Positions 1 through 4,945 of a DNA stretch of 5,075 bases are shown here, piece by piece. The DNA is taken from assembly GCA_964628035.1 (NCBI GenBank), contig CAZVPI010000030.1, forward strand, positions 1 through 5,075, in the 5' to 3' direction. Below the pieces are notes generated by a model. That model saw only the letters and a list, made by a program, of their open reading frames with translations. It was not told the DNA's origin and did no database searches. Origin of the DNA: UBA2199 sp964628035. GTDB lineage: Bacteria > Acidobacteriota > Aminicenantia > UBA2199. The position numbers and the translations under genes were made by a program. Numbering within the stretch: position 1 is the stretch's first letter; every line of letters begins with the position of its first letter.

Positions 1-385
1 AATGTTGAAGATCAAGGGTATTGATTGTTCTCAGCGTCTTCAATGGATTCATCTGTTGGGCATTGGCTTTATCGCTGGAGAGAAGAACCTTTACTTCTGC
101 CTGCTCAATGATTTCAAGATTTCTTTCAGTTGGAACTAAGGGATTCAATGGCACATATCCGCACCCTGAAAGCAGGACGGCAATACAGGAACAATAAGAC
201 TCCAAATCGTCGTTGATGATGACTCCAATATGCCTCGTATTGAGATCCGATATTTGTTGCTTGAATGAGTTGTGGATGTCTGAAACTTTTTGCGCAACCT
301 GGCCGTACGAAAAGTACTGACCTTGAATATAGAAGGCATTTCGTTCAGTAAATCTCTTGAGTGAAGTGAGTATCTGTTCAATCAT
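1..385 (-). CDS. AMP-binding (adenylate-forming) ligase, N-terminal fragment
   Basis: Reading the minus strand from the ATG at 385 gives 128 codons with no stop before the window edge, so only the N-terminus is present. The start is fixed because a TAA in the same frame directly precedes the ATG. Residues 74-88 (GCGYVPLNPLVPTER) match the early core motif of adenylation domains (typically GxxYVPLDPxxPxER). They are followed by a helix and strand (EIIEQAEVKVLLSS) usual for acyl-CoA synthetases, DltA and NRPS A domains. Known family role: activation of a carboxylic or amino acid with ATP, then transfer to CoA or a carrier protein. The substrate-binding pocket and the ATP motifs lie beyond the window, so the substrate is unknown. 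It starts 57 bases after the acetyltransferase gene and is probably in the same operon. By inference, it may feed an acyl or aminoacyl decoration of the glycan. No strong Shine-Dalgarno sequence is visible. Confidence 0.85.
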   Translation of the reverse strand, partial: MIEQILTSLKRFTERNAFYIQGQYFSYGQVAQKVSDIHNSFKQQISDLNTRHIGVIINDDLESYCSCIAVLLSGCGYVPLNPLVPTERNLEIIEQAEVKVLLSSDKANAQQMNPLKTLRTINTLDLQH

Positions 386-442
386 TTACCGAGTAAAGAT
401 TAACAGCACTTTTGATCAGCAATAATCCAAAATATTCATACA

Positions 443-1105
443 TCACAAACTGCTTTTCTTGATCGTTCGATAATCATTATTTCCAGTCGATAAAGAGCTT
501 GGCAGTGGGGCCTCCTCATCTAAATCGAGACACTTCACCAATCCTGTAGAATCTTTCTTGTATCGTAGCCCACTCTCAGGACAGACCATGATCGCCTCAG
601 AATTCGGCTTTAAGACATGCCCGTGCCGGCTCATCCATCCTCTTTGTTTGCCAGGAACTCCAACAATGAACGCATAATCGGGGACATCCTTGGTGACGAC
701 CGCACCAGCCGCAATAAAAGCATAACGACCGATGGTAATTCCGCAGACAATCGTCGCGTTGGCTCCTATCGTAGCGCCCCTTTTTATCAGGGTCGTCTCG
801 TAAAGCGAATGGCGTAGGACCTGGGAACGAGGATTCGAAACATTAGTCAGGACACAAGAAGGTCCCAGAAATACATCATCCTCGATCGTAATTCCAGTGT
901 ATATTGAGACATTGTTTTGAATTTTTACATTATTGCCAACACGAACATTATTCCCGATGTTTACATTCTGTCCTAAAATGCATTTCTTGCCGATTCTTGC
1001 TCCGCTCTGAATGTGGCAGAAATGCCATATCTTTGTACCCTCTCCAATTGTGACCCCTTCATCAATATATGATGACTCATGAACAAAATAATTTTTCTCG
1101 CTCAT
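443..1105 (-). CDS. wbpD: WbpD-type UDP-3-amino-GlcNAcA N-acetyltransferase
   Basis: The 220-residue protein is a left-handed beta-helix acyltransferase. Hexapeptide-repeat character runs from about residue 12 to 150 (VTIGEG, ARIGKK, VNIGNN, VRVGNN, ATIGAN, ITIGRY). Features recalled from WbpD/WlbB proteins include KIQNNVSIY (61-69), GPS..LTN..NPR (81-93), GATIGAN (110-116) and VGVPGKQRGWMS (148-159). In the known pathway it uses acetyl-CoA to acetylate the 3-amino group of UDP-GlcNAc(3NH2)A in the cytoplasm. A C-terminal CPESGLRY segment (175-182) resembles the family tail; the last 25 or so residues are polar and low in complexity, making the protein somewhat longer than the roughly 190-residue Pseudomonas enzyme. 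The ATG overlaps the wbpB stop as ATGA, and a GGAG (1113-1116) lies 7 bases upstream inside wbpB, indicating translational coupling. The gene is A+T-richer than wbpA. Family assignment is strong; the exact sugar is inferred from context. Confidence 0.9.
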   Translation of the reverse strand: MSEKNYFVHESSYIDEGVTIGEGTKIWHFCHIQSGARIGKKCILGQNVNIGNNVRVGNNVKIQNNVSIYTGITIEDDVFLGPSCVLTNVSNPRSQVLRHSLYETTLIKRGATIGANATIVCGITIGRYAFIAAGAVVTKDVPDYAFIVGVPGKQRGWMSRHGHVLKPNSEAIMVCPESGLRYKKDSTGLVKCLDLDEEAPLPSSLSTGNNDYRTIKKSSL

Positions 1106-2064
1106 CGGATAGCTCCATAGAGCATAGGATGCCCATCATCCCCTTTTGGAGACAAAGGGATCTCTTTGCGTATATCATGAGCTAGCTGAATGGATGGCAA
1201 AGAATCATCCAGTCCAAAGCCCTTTCCGGCCAGGGTCTCGCGATATACCGCTGTATGCAAATCGGCAAAGCCGTCGGAGAACTCGATCGCCTGGCCGTCT
1301 ATGGTCAGGGCGCGGAAGGTGCGCTTGCCGGCAGTGACAGCCTCGGGAGGTAAATCGGAGTGGTCGAGGGAGAGGAACCAGCGGACGCGGGCTTTTTCGA
1401 GCTCCAGGAAGCCGGAGGCCTTTTCCGGAGTCGAGAGGTGGACTTCCTGGTGCTTGGGAGAGCCGAAGATCCAGAGGAGCATGTCGAAGAAGTGGATGCC
1501 GATGTTCGTTGCCACCCCACCCGACTTGTGGATGTCTCCTTTCCAGGAAACTGAATACCAGCGGCCGCGGGAAGTGATGTAGGTCAGGTCGATCTCGTAT
1601 TTCTTTTCCGATTTCTCTTTTTCAACCTTTTCCTTCAAGGCGATGATCGAGGGGTGGAGGCGGAGTTGCAGGACGGTCCAGATCCTCTTGCCGGTCTCGT
1701 GCTCGAATTCCCTTAATGCGTCTATGTTCCAAGGATTAAGGACCAGGGGCTTTTCGCAGATGGCGTCGGCGCCGATACGCAAAGCGAAACGGATGTGGGC
1801 GTCATGAAGATAGTTGGGAGAGCAAATCGAGACATAGTCGATGGCCTTCTCGGGGCCCTGGCGGCGAAGCTTCTCGGCGTGGCGGTCGAAGCGTTCGAAT
1901 TCGGTAAAGAAACGGGCGTCAGGGAAGTACTTGTCTAGCACCCCGACTGAGTCTGATTTGTCTAGCGCCGCGACTAGGGTGTTGCCCGTGTCTTTAATCG
2001 CCTGAAGATGACGGGGAGCTATATACCCTGCGGCGCCTATGAGAGCGAAGTTTTTGGGGTGCAT
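1102..2064 (-). CDS. wbpB: WbpB-type UDP-GlcNAcA 3-dehydrogenase (Gfo/Idh/MocA)
   Basis: The 320-residue oxidoreductase has a Rossmann domain at residues 1-125 with the nucleotide-binding loop GAAGYIAPRH (10-19), the segment SICSPNYLH (79-87) and the Gfo/Idh/MocA signature EKP (104-106). The C-terminal sugar-binding domain carries YITSRGRWY (162-170), SWKGD (173-177), GGVATNIGIHFFDML (182-196) and ARVRWFLS (225-232). These match, as I recall them, the WbpB/WlbA group rather than generic family members, and the length is close to the usual 315-320. In the known pathway it oxidises C3 of UDP-GlcNAcA to the 3-keto sugar with NAD+; Pseudomonas WbpB recycles the cofactor with 2-oxoglutarate and works together with the aminotransferase WbpE. 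The ATG at 2064 has a GAGAG (2072-2076) as a likely ribosome site, directly beside the inverted-repeat arm ending at 2077. Its end overlaps wbpD by four bases. Confidence 0.93.
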   Translation of the reverse strand: MHPKNFALIGAAGYIAPRHLQAIKDTGNTLVAALDKSDSVGVLDKYFPDARFFTEFERFDRHAEKLRRQGPEKAIDYVSICSPNYLHDAHIRFALRIGADAICEKPLVLNPWNIDALREFEHETGKRIWTVLQLRLHPSIIALKEKVEKEKSEKKYEIDLTYITSRGRWYSVSWKGDIHKSGGVATNIGIHFFDMLLWIFGSPKHQEVHLSTPEKASGFLELEKARVRWFLSLDHSDLPPEAVTAGKRTFRALTIDGQAIEFSDGFADLHTAVYRETLAGKGFGLDDSLPSIQLAHDIRKEIPLSPKGDDGHPMLYGAIR

Positions 2065-2076
2065 TAGGAAGCTCTC

Positions 2077-2111
2077 AAGTTTAAAGTATAAAGTATAAAG
2101 TTCAAAGTAAG
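2077..2111. repeat. Left arm of 35-base inverted repeat around 4HB gene 1
   Basis: These 35 bases are the reverse complement of 2600-2634 with a single difference (C at 2103 against A at 2608). In the minus-strand transcript that position becomes a U-G wobble, so all 35 positions can pair. The arm is built of 7-base units of the type TATAAAG. It lies 12 bases before the wbpB start codon, leaving the wbpB ribosome site (GAGAG) just outside the stem. The similarity to the duplicate at 2141-2187 extends outward to 2074 and inward to 2120. It could act as a DNA-level terminal inverted repeat, an RNA stem, or both. Confidence 0.93.
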
Positions 2112-2140
2112 AGAGAAGGCGCTAGAGAGCATAAGAAGAC

Positions 2141-2187
2141 CTCAAGTTTAAAATATCAAGGACAAAGTTTAAAGAAAGGGAGAAGGC
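2141..2187. repeat. Degenerate direct duplicate of the left arm
   Basis: This 47-base block aligns without gaps to 2074-2120 with 40 identical positions. Both begin CTCAAGTTTAAA and end AGAAGGC. The two copies are offset by 67 bases and lie in the same orientation in the untranslated stretch after 4HB gene 1. It looks like an older copy of the arm or the trace of an earlier insertion at the same spot. The rest of the 167-base gap (2065-2231) shows nothing else recognisable. Confidence 0.8.
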
Positions 2188-2231
2188 AAATGAAGAGCGC
2201 ATTTCGGAATGGGAAAAAGACAGCCCAGAAT

Positions 2232-2582
2232 TCACTTTTTGCGTATTTTTGAACATATAGCTCCAAGGATTTTTTTTATCTGATCCGATTCGTTAATCAA
2301 TGCCTTGATTCTTATTGGCTCGGCGATATCGATCTTGTCTATGATTCGCAGCCAATAATTTGCCTCACGTATTTCTTTTAAGGAAATGCGAACTTTATTT
2401 GTGAAATCAGCTGAAGAGCAAGCGCCCTGGGATTCTTCGTAATTTGCGCCACAGGAAGTGGCTGACTTGGCTAGTTGAAATTTTAGAATGTTGTTTTCCT
2501 GCGTACTTTTTATGGATTTAAGAAATCTTAAAACATCGACAGAAAAATTAAACAATCTGTCGCAAAGTTCGTTGTCTTTCAT
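2232..2582 (-). CDS. Four-helix-bundle protein (23S rRNA IVS/Avd superfamily), copy 1
   Basis: The 116-residue, mostly helical protein has no signal peptide or membrane segment. Residues 36-50 (QLAKSATSCGANYEE) followed by DFTNK (59-63) and KEIREANYWLRII (69-81) match the short four-helix-bundle family annotated as TIGR02436, first known as the protein encoded in 23S rRNA intervening sequences. The Avd accessory protein of diversity-generating retroelements has the same fold. The molecular function is not established; the fold forms oligomers with basic surfaces, so nucleic-acid binding is plausible. The ATG is preceded directly by an in-frame TAA and lacks a clear Shine-Dalgarno sequence. 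It starts 17 bases inside the inverted-repeat arm at 2600. The gene is A+T-richer than wbpA, which it follows, and it interrupts the wbpA-wbpB order, suggesting later insertion. Confidence 0.88.
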   Translation of the reverse strand: MKDNELCDRLFNFSVDVLRFLKSIKSTQENNILKFQLAKSATSCGANYEESQGACSSADFTNKVRISLKEIREANYWLRIIDKIDIAEPIRIKALINESDQIKKILGAICSKIRKK

Positions 2583-2599
2583 TTAGTTCGTTACTTTTT

Positions 2600-2634
2600 C
2601 TTACTTTAAACTTTATACTTTATACTTTAAACTT
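2600..2634. repeat. Right arm of 35-base inverted repeat; overlaps end of wbpA
   Basis: This is the partner of 2077-2111, made of 7-base units (TATAAAG type read on the minus strand). It overlaps the last two codons and the stop codon of wbpA (2627-2634), so the repeat itself supplies the wbpA terminus. Between this arm and the 4HB start codon there are only 17 bases. In the transcript the two arms would enclose a loop of 488 bases containing the whole 4HB gene. Confidence 0.93.
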
Positions 2635-4261
2635 TATTCGCCCTGAGCTCTTCTTTAAGTCTCTTGATGTGTCCTCTACCAAGACCTTTAACCTCACAAC
2701 CGAGCTCAAGATACTGCTTGATCTTTTCGTCGCTAAGGATCAGGAAACAGTCGATAATGGCAATGGGCTTGCCGGCCAATTTCACGATCTCGGAAGGCGA
2801 TAAGTCGAGATACGCCTCATGGCGGACGGCGAGCACCAGGGCGTCGCAGCCGTAAAGGGAGGAGGAGAGGTCCTTGGAAACCTGAAGAGATTTCAATTTC
2901 TTTTGGTTGCGGAAGAACTTCTCTTTGCCGACGACGGGGTACTCGTCCTGCTTCTCGAACTCCCACCAGCGGTCGACATAAGGGTCGTGGACGCGGATCT
3001 CGGCGCCCATTTCGGAGAGGCGGCGGACCAGGACCTCGGAGCCCGAGTATCTGGTGTCGCCCACGTCCTCGCGGTAGGAGGCGCCGCAGACCAGGATTTC
3101 GGCGCCGGCGACCGGCACGTTCATGTTCCTGAGGGCGTCGCGGACCAGCTGGGCGGCGTGCAAAGCCCGGGTGTCGTTGATGTCTATGGCCTTGGGCGTG
3201 ATGCGGAAGATGTCGTCCTCGAAACCGAACACGTGCTTGTAGGCCCAGACGCCCAGGCCGCCGTCCTTGGGCAGGCAATACCCCCCTACTCCGGGTCCGG
3301 GGAAGATCATGTTGGAGTGGGTGGGGCGTACCTTGACGGCCTGGATGACCTTGCCGATGTCGACGCCGTTGCGCTCGGCGAACAGCGACCACTCGTCCAG
3401 GAAGGCCAGGATGGTGGCGCGATAGGAGTTCTCGACGATCTTGGCCGTTTCCGACTCGATGGGCCGGTCGAGGACGGTCAAGGGATACTTGTCGACATGG
3501 ATCACTTCGCTGAGGAACTTGACGACGCGCTCGCGGGCCTTGTCGTTGACGCCGCTGCAGACGCGCCAGAAGTCGCGGATCGAAGCCACGTATTGCCTGC
3601 CAGGCATGACCCGTTCATACGAATGAGCGAGCAGCGGATCGGATTTGATGCCGCGCTGGCGGAAGATCTTGCGCATCACCGGCAGGGCGATCTGCTCGGT
3701 CGTCCCCGGCGCGACGGTGGTCTCGATCAGCACCAGGCAGTCGGCGGGTATGCGCTTGGCGATGGTCTCGAACGAGGCCTCCAGGGCCGACATTTCAACA
3801 TTGCCTGAGCGGCAGTTGCCGAGTTCCTCCTTGAGGAAATCGAGTTGAACGTCAACCACCACGACATCAGCCAGAGACAGGACTTCGTCATTGTAGGTTG
3901 CCAGCAGGGTCTTCTTCTCCAGCACCGTCCGCCGGATCAGGGGATCGACTTCAGGGTCTTCGGCTTTCACAGGCGAGATGCCTTTGTTCAACGTGGGGAT
4001 CTTCCAGAACGAACGTGGGGAAGGGCGCTGCACGCCGATGACGAATTTGGTCGGCTTGCCATGAGAATCTTCTACATCGGCGACAATAGCGGCCATGACT
4101 GCGCCGACGAAGCCGACGCCCAGAACTACGACTATTTCCCGGTTCTGTGCTTTTGCGGCTTTTACCAGTTTTTCGACGCGGGTGAATTCGGAGGCGTAGT
4201 CGGATTGCGATGGCAGGGGGTGTTTGGTACCGTCAGGGGCGAGAGAAATTAATTCAGGCAT
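2627..4261 (-). CDS. wbpA: WbpA-type UDP-GlcNAc 6-dehydrogenase (UDP-Glc/GDP-Man DH family)
   Basis: The 544-residue enzyme has an N-terminal NAD domain with GVGFVG (48-53), the segment ETTVAPGTT (180-188) and ERVMPG (216-221). The central helix contains ETAKIVENSYRA (271-282; Lys274 and Asn278). The catalytic cysteine is Cys329 in GPGVGGYCLPKDGG (322-335). The C-terminal domain opens with ASYREDVGDTRYSGSE (394-409). In this family the reaction is a two-step NAD+-dependent oxidation of the sugar C6 to a carboxylate; UDP-GlcNAc as substrate is inferred from the adjacent wbpB and wbpD. It is about 100 residues longer than Pseudomonas WbpA, with a roughly 40-residue N-terminal lead and an insertion near 430-465. 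The cysteine loop combines the GPG of WbpA/WecC types with the CxPKD of UDP-glucose dehydrogenases. The ATG has AAGGAG (4269-4274) 7 bases upstream. The last codons and stop lie inside a repeat arm. G+C-rich, unlike its neighbours. Confidence 0.9.
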   Translation of the reverse strand: MPELISLAPDGTKHPLPSQSDYASEFTRVEKLVKAAKAQNREIVVVLGVGFVGAVMAAIVADVEDSHGKPTKFVIGVQRPSPRSFWKIPTLNKGISPVKAEDPEVDPLIRRTVLEKKTLLATYNDEVLSLADVVVVDVQLDFLKEELGNCRSGNVEMSALEASFETIAKRIPADCLVLIETTVAPGTTEQIALPVMRKIFRQRGIKSDPLLAHSYERVMPGRQYVASIRDFWRVCSGVNDKARERVVKFLSEVIHVDKYPLTVLDRPIESETAKIVENSYRATILAFLDEWSLFAERNGVDIGKVIQAVKVRPTHSNMIFPGPGVGGYCLPKDGGLGVWAYKHVFGFEDDIFRITPKAIDINDTRALHAAQLVRDALRNMNVPVAGAEILVCGASYREDVGDTRYSGSEVLVRRLSEMGAEIRVHDPYVDRWWEFEKQDEYPVVGKEKFFRNQKKLKSLQVSKDLSSSLYGCDALVLAVRHEAYLDLSPSEIVKLAGKPIAIIDCFLILSDEKIKQYLELGCEVKGLGRGHIKRLKEELRANKV

Positions 4262-4268
4262 GAGTCAG

Positions 4269-4274
4269 CTCCTT
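4269..4274 (-). promoter_or_regulatory. Ribosome binding site of wbpA
   Basis: AAGGAG on the minus strand sits 7 bases before the ATG at 4261 and is the strongest ribosome site in the window. It lies directly outside the heptad arm that begins at 4278, so a stem formed by the arms around 4HB gene 2 would leave it unpaired. Confidence 0.8.
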
Positions 4275-4277
4275 GAA

Positions 4278-4306
4278 CTCGGCGTAGGGCGTAGGGGAAG
4301 AAAAGA
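4278..4306. repeat. Heptad-repeat arm (2 units), left of 4HB gene 2
   Basis: On the plus strand it reads CTCGG, two 7-base units CGTAGGG, then GAAGAAAAG. It is the inverse of 4703-4739 (three units) and runs in the same direction as 4962-5003 (four units). In the minus-strand transcript, the first 19 bases of the outer arm at 4739 can pair with this one at 16 positions, counting one U-G wobble. It separates 4HB gene 2 from the wbpA ribosome site. Confidence 0.8.
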
Positions 4307-4318
4307 AAACAAATCATC

Positions 4319-4687
4319 TTATCGAGATTTTGAGCGAGCACTTATTAATCGTTGCAGCATTCCAGAAATCGCAATACATTCATTTTGAATTTCATTCAAT
4401 GCATCTTCGGTTACATAGCCAATCTCACAAGCAATCTCAAATTGAGTGAACAGTTCAGCGCTGGATCCCTTTGAAATATTGAAGTGCCGTATCGATTGTT
4501 TGTCTGTCCCAAGTGAATCTCCCTCGGCAATATTGCTGGGAATCGAAATTGCAGCCCGACGCACTTGATCTCGCAAACCATAATCCGAATTGAACTTTCC
4601 TTTCCCGGATATTTCATATACCTTGACAGCGAGCGCTTTAGCTTTCTGCCAGACATTCAAACCCCGAAAACCCTTTACTTCTTCCAA
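4319..4687 (-). CDS. Four-helix-bundle protein (23S rRNA IVS family), copy 2
   Basis: The 122-residue protein has the classic family pattern: FRGLNVWQKAKALA (7-20), DYGLRDQVRRAAISIPSNIAEG (35-56) and GSSAELFTQFEIACEIGY (74-91), ending in a last helix with MLQRLI (110-115). It belongs to the same superfamily as the gene at 2232-2582 but to a clearly different subgroup, so the two are not recent duplicates. No membrane or export signal is seen. The start is uncertain: the frame opens after a TAA at 4730-4732 and contains no ATG before the conserved region. TTG at 4687 gives the expected length; CTG at 4693 has AAGG about 7 bases upstream and is an alternative. It is bracketed by inverted heptad repeats and lies between the promoter and wbpA, making it the probable first gene of the transcript. 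Function is not established. Confidence 0.9.
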   Translation of the reverse strand: MEEVKGFRGLNVWQKAKALAVKVYEISGKGKFNSDYGLRDQVRRAAISIPSNIAEGDSLGTDKQSIRHFNISKGSSAELFTQFEIACEIGYVTEDALNEIQNECIAISGMLQRLISARSKSR

Positions 4688-4702
4688 ATCCAGTATTTTG
4701 CC

Positions 4703-4739
4703 TTTTTCTTCAACCTTACGCCTTATGCCTTACACCGAG
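4703..4739. repeat. Heptad-repeat arm (3 units), right of 4HB gene 2
   Basis: On the minus strand it reads CTCGG, units TGTAAGG, CATAAGG and CGTAAGG, then TTGAAGAAAAAGG. It faces 4278-4306 across 4HB gene 2 and also faces 4962-5003 on the other side, so it could pair with either. Its inner end lies 15 bases from the TTG start, much like the 17-base gap in the other cassette. The in-frame TAA that limits the 4HB gene lies inside the repeat. Confidence 0.8.
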
Positions 4740-4764
4740 ATCTTGAAGTTCGAAATAAGCTGCC

Positions 4765-4795
4765 GCCGGTGCCACTTTTTGGCAAAATGCCCGGC
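4765..4795. other. Small hairpin in the leader
   Basis: GCCGG-TGCCA, a five-base loop (CTTTT), TGGCA, six unpaired bases, then CCGGC form a two-part stem of 5 + 5 pairs with an asymmetric bulge. An alternative short hairpin (GGCA-AAA-TGCC, 4781-4791) competes with the inner part. It lies in the presumed untranslated leader. No run of T follows it on the minus strand, so it is not an ordinary terminator for the operon. Role unknown. Confidence 0.45.
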
Positions 4796-4796
4796 C

Positions 4797-4846
4797 AACG
4801 GGAGTTTTTTGGAGACTCATGCGGGTTCTATGAAGAAAAAACCGTT
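4797..4846. other. Long imperfect hairpin in the leader
   Basis: AACGG (4797-4801) pairs with CCGTT (4842-4846) and TTTTTT (4805-4810) with AAAAAA (4836-4841), with a 3-base bulge between. Inside the loop TCAT (4817-4820) can pair with ATGA (4830-4833). A rival pairing is visible within the same RNA: GGAGAC just upstream can pair with GTCTCC in the loop (4811-4816). Such mutually exclusive pairings could make a switch or simply be a remnant of an old inverted repeat. I recognise no known riboswitch family. Confidence 0.4.
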
Positions 4847-4878
4847 CGTCTCCCGAAAGGGCCCATTTTCAAATCCAA

Positions 4879-4907
4879 AATGTACTATGAGGAGGTATGG
4901 TTGTCAA
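4879..4907 (-). promoter_or_regulatory. Sigma70-type promoter for the operon
   Basis: On the minus strand a perfect TTGACA (4902-4907) is followed, after exactly 17 bases, by TACATT (4879-4884), which matches four of six bases of the -10 consensus. Transcription would begin near 4872, giving a leader of about 185 bases before the first 4HB gene and then reading wbpA, 4HB gene 1, wbpB, wbpD and the ligase. No terminator is apparent between these genes on that strand. Confidence 0.6.
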
Positions 4908-4945
4908 TAGGGATTTTAGCAAATAAGCCATTACTATTGAGGATT

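Noticed and set aside
145..381. A 78-codon minus-strand open frame
   Set aside because: It is out of frame with the adenylation-domain reading that starts at 385 and contains the recognisable core motif; this frame has no family features.
2232..2634. A 23S rRNA gene with an intervening sequence
   Set aside because: The flanks are protein-coding genes of the sugar pathway and nothing nearby resembles rRNA; only the 4HB-in-a-stem layout is similar.
2817..3392. A 191-codon minus-strand frame within wbpA
   Set aside because: Arg/Pro/Gly-rich frame-shifted shadow of wbpA; wbpA is intact in its own frame across this stretch.
2819..3808. A 329-codon plus-strand open frame opposite wbpA
   Set aside because: Its composition is what a G+C-rich gene gives on its antisense strand (rich in Val, Asp, Gly and Ala), and it has no domain pattern; the minus-strand dehydrogenase motifs explain the region fully.
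2074..4747. Insertion sequence or diversity-generating retroelement
   Set aside because: No transposase, integrase or reverse transcriptase is encoded, and no template/variable repeat pair is visible; the 4HB fold alone does not establish either.
4891..4929. AGGAGGT next to an ATG on the plus strand at about 4897
   Set aside because: The motif touches the ATG with no spacing, and the frame closes after a few codons; it is better read as part of the spacer of the minus-strand promoter.
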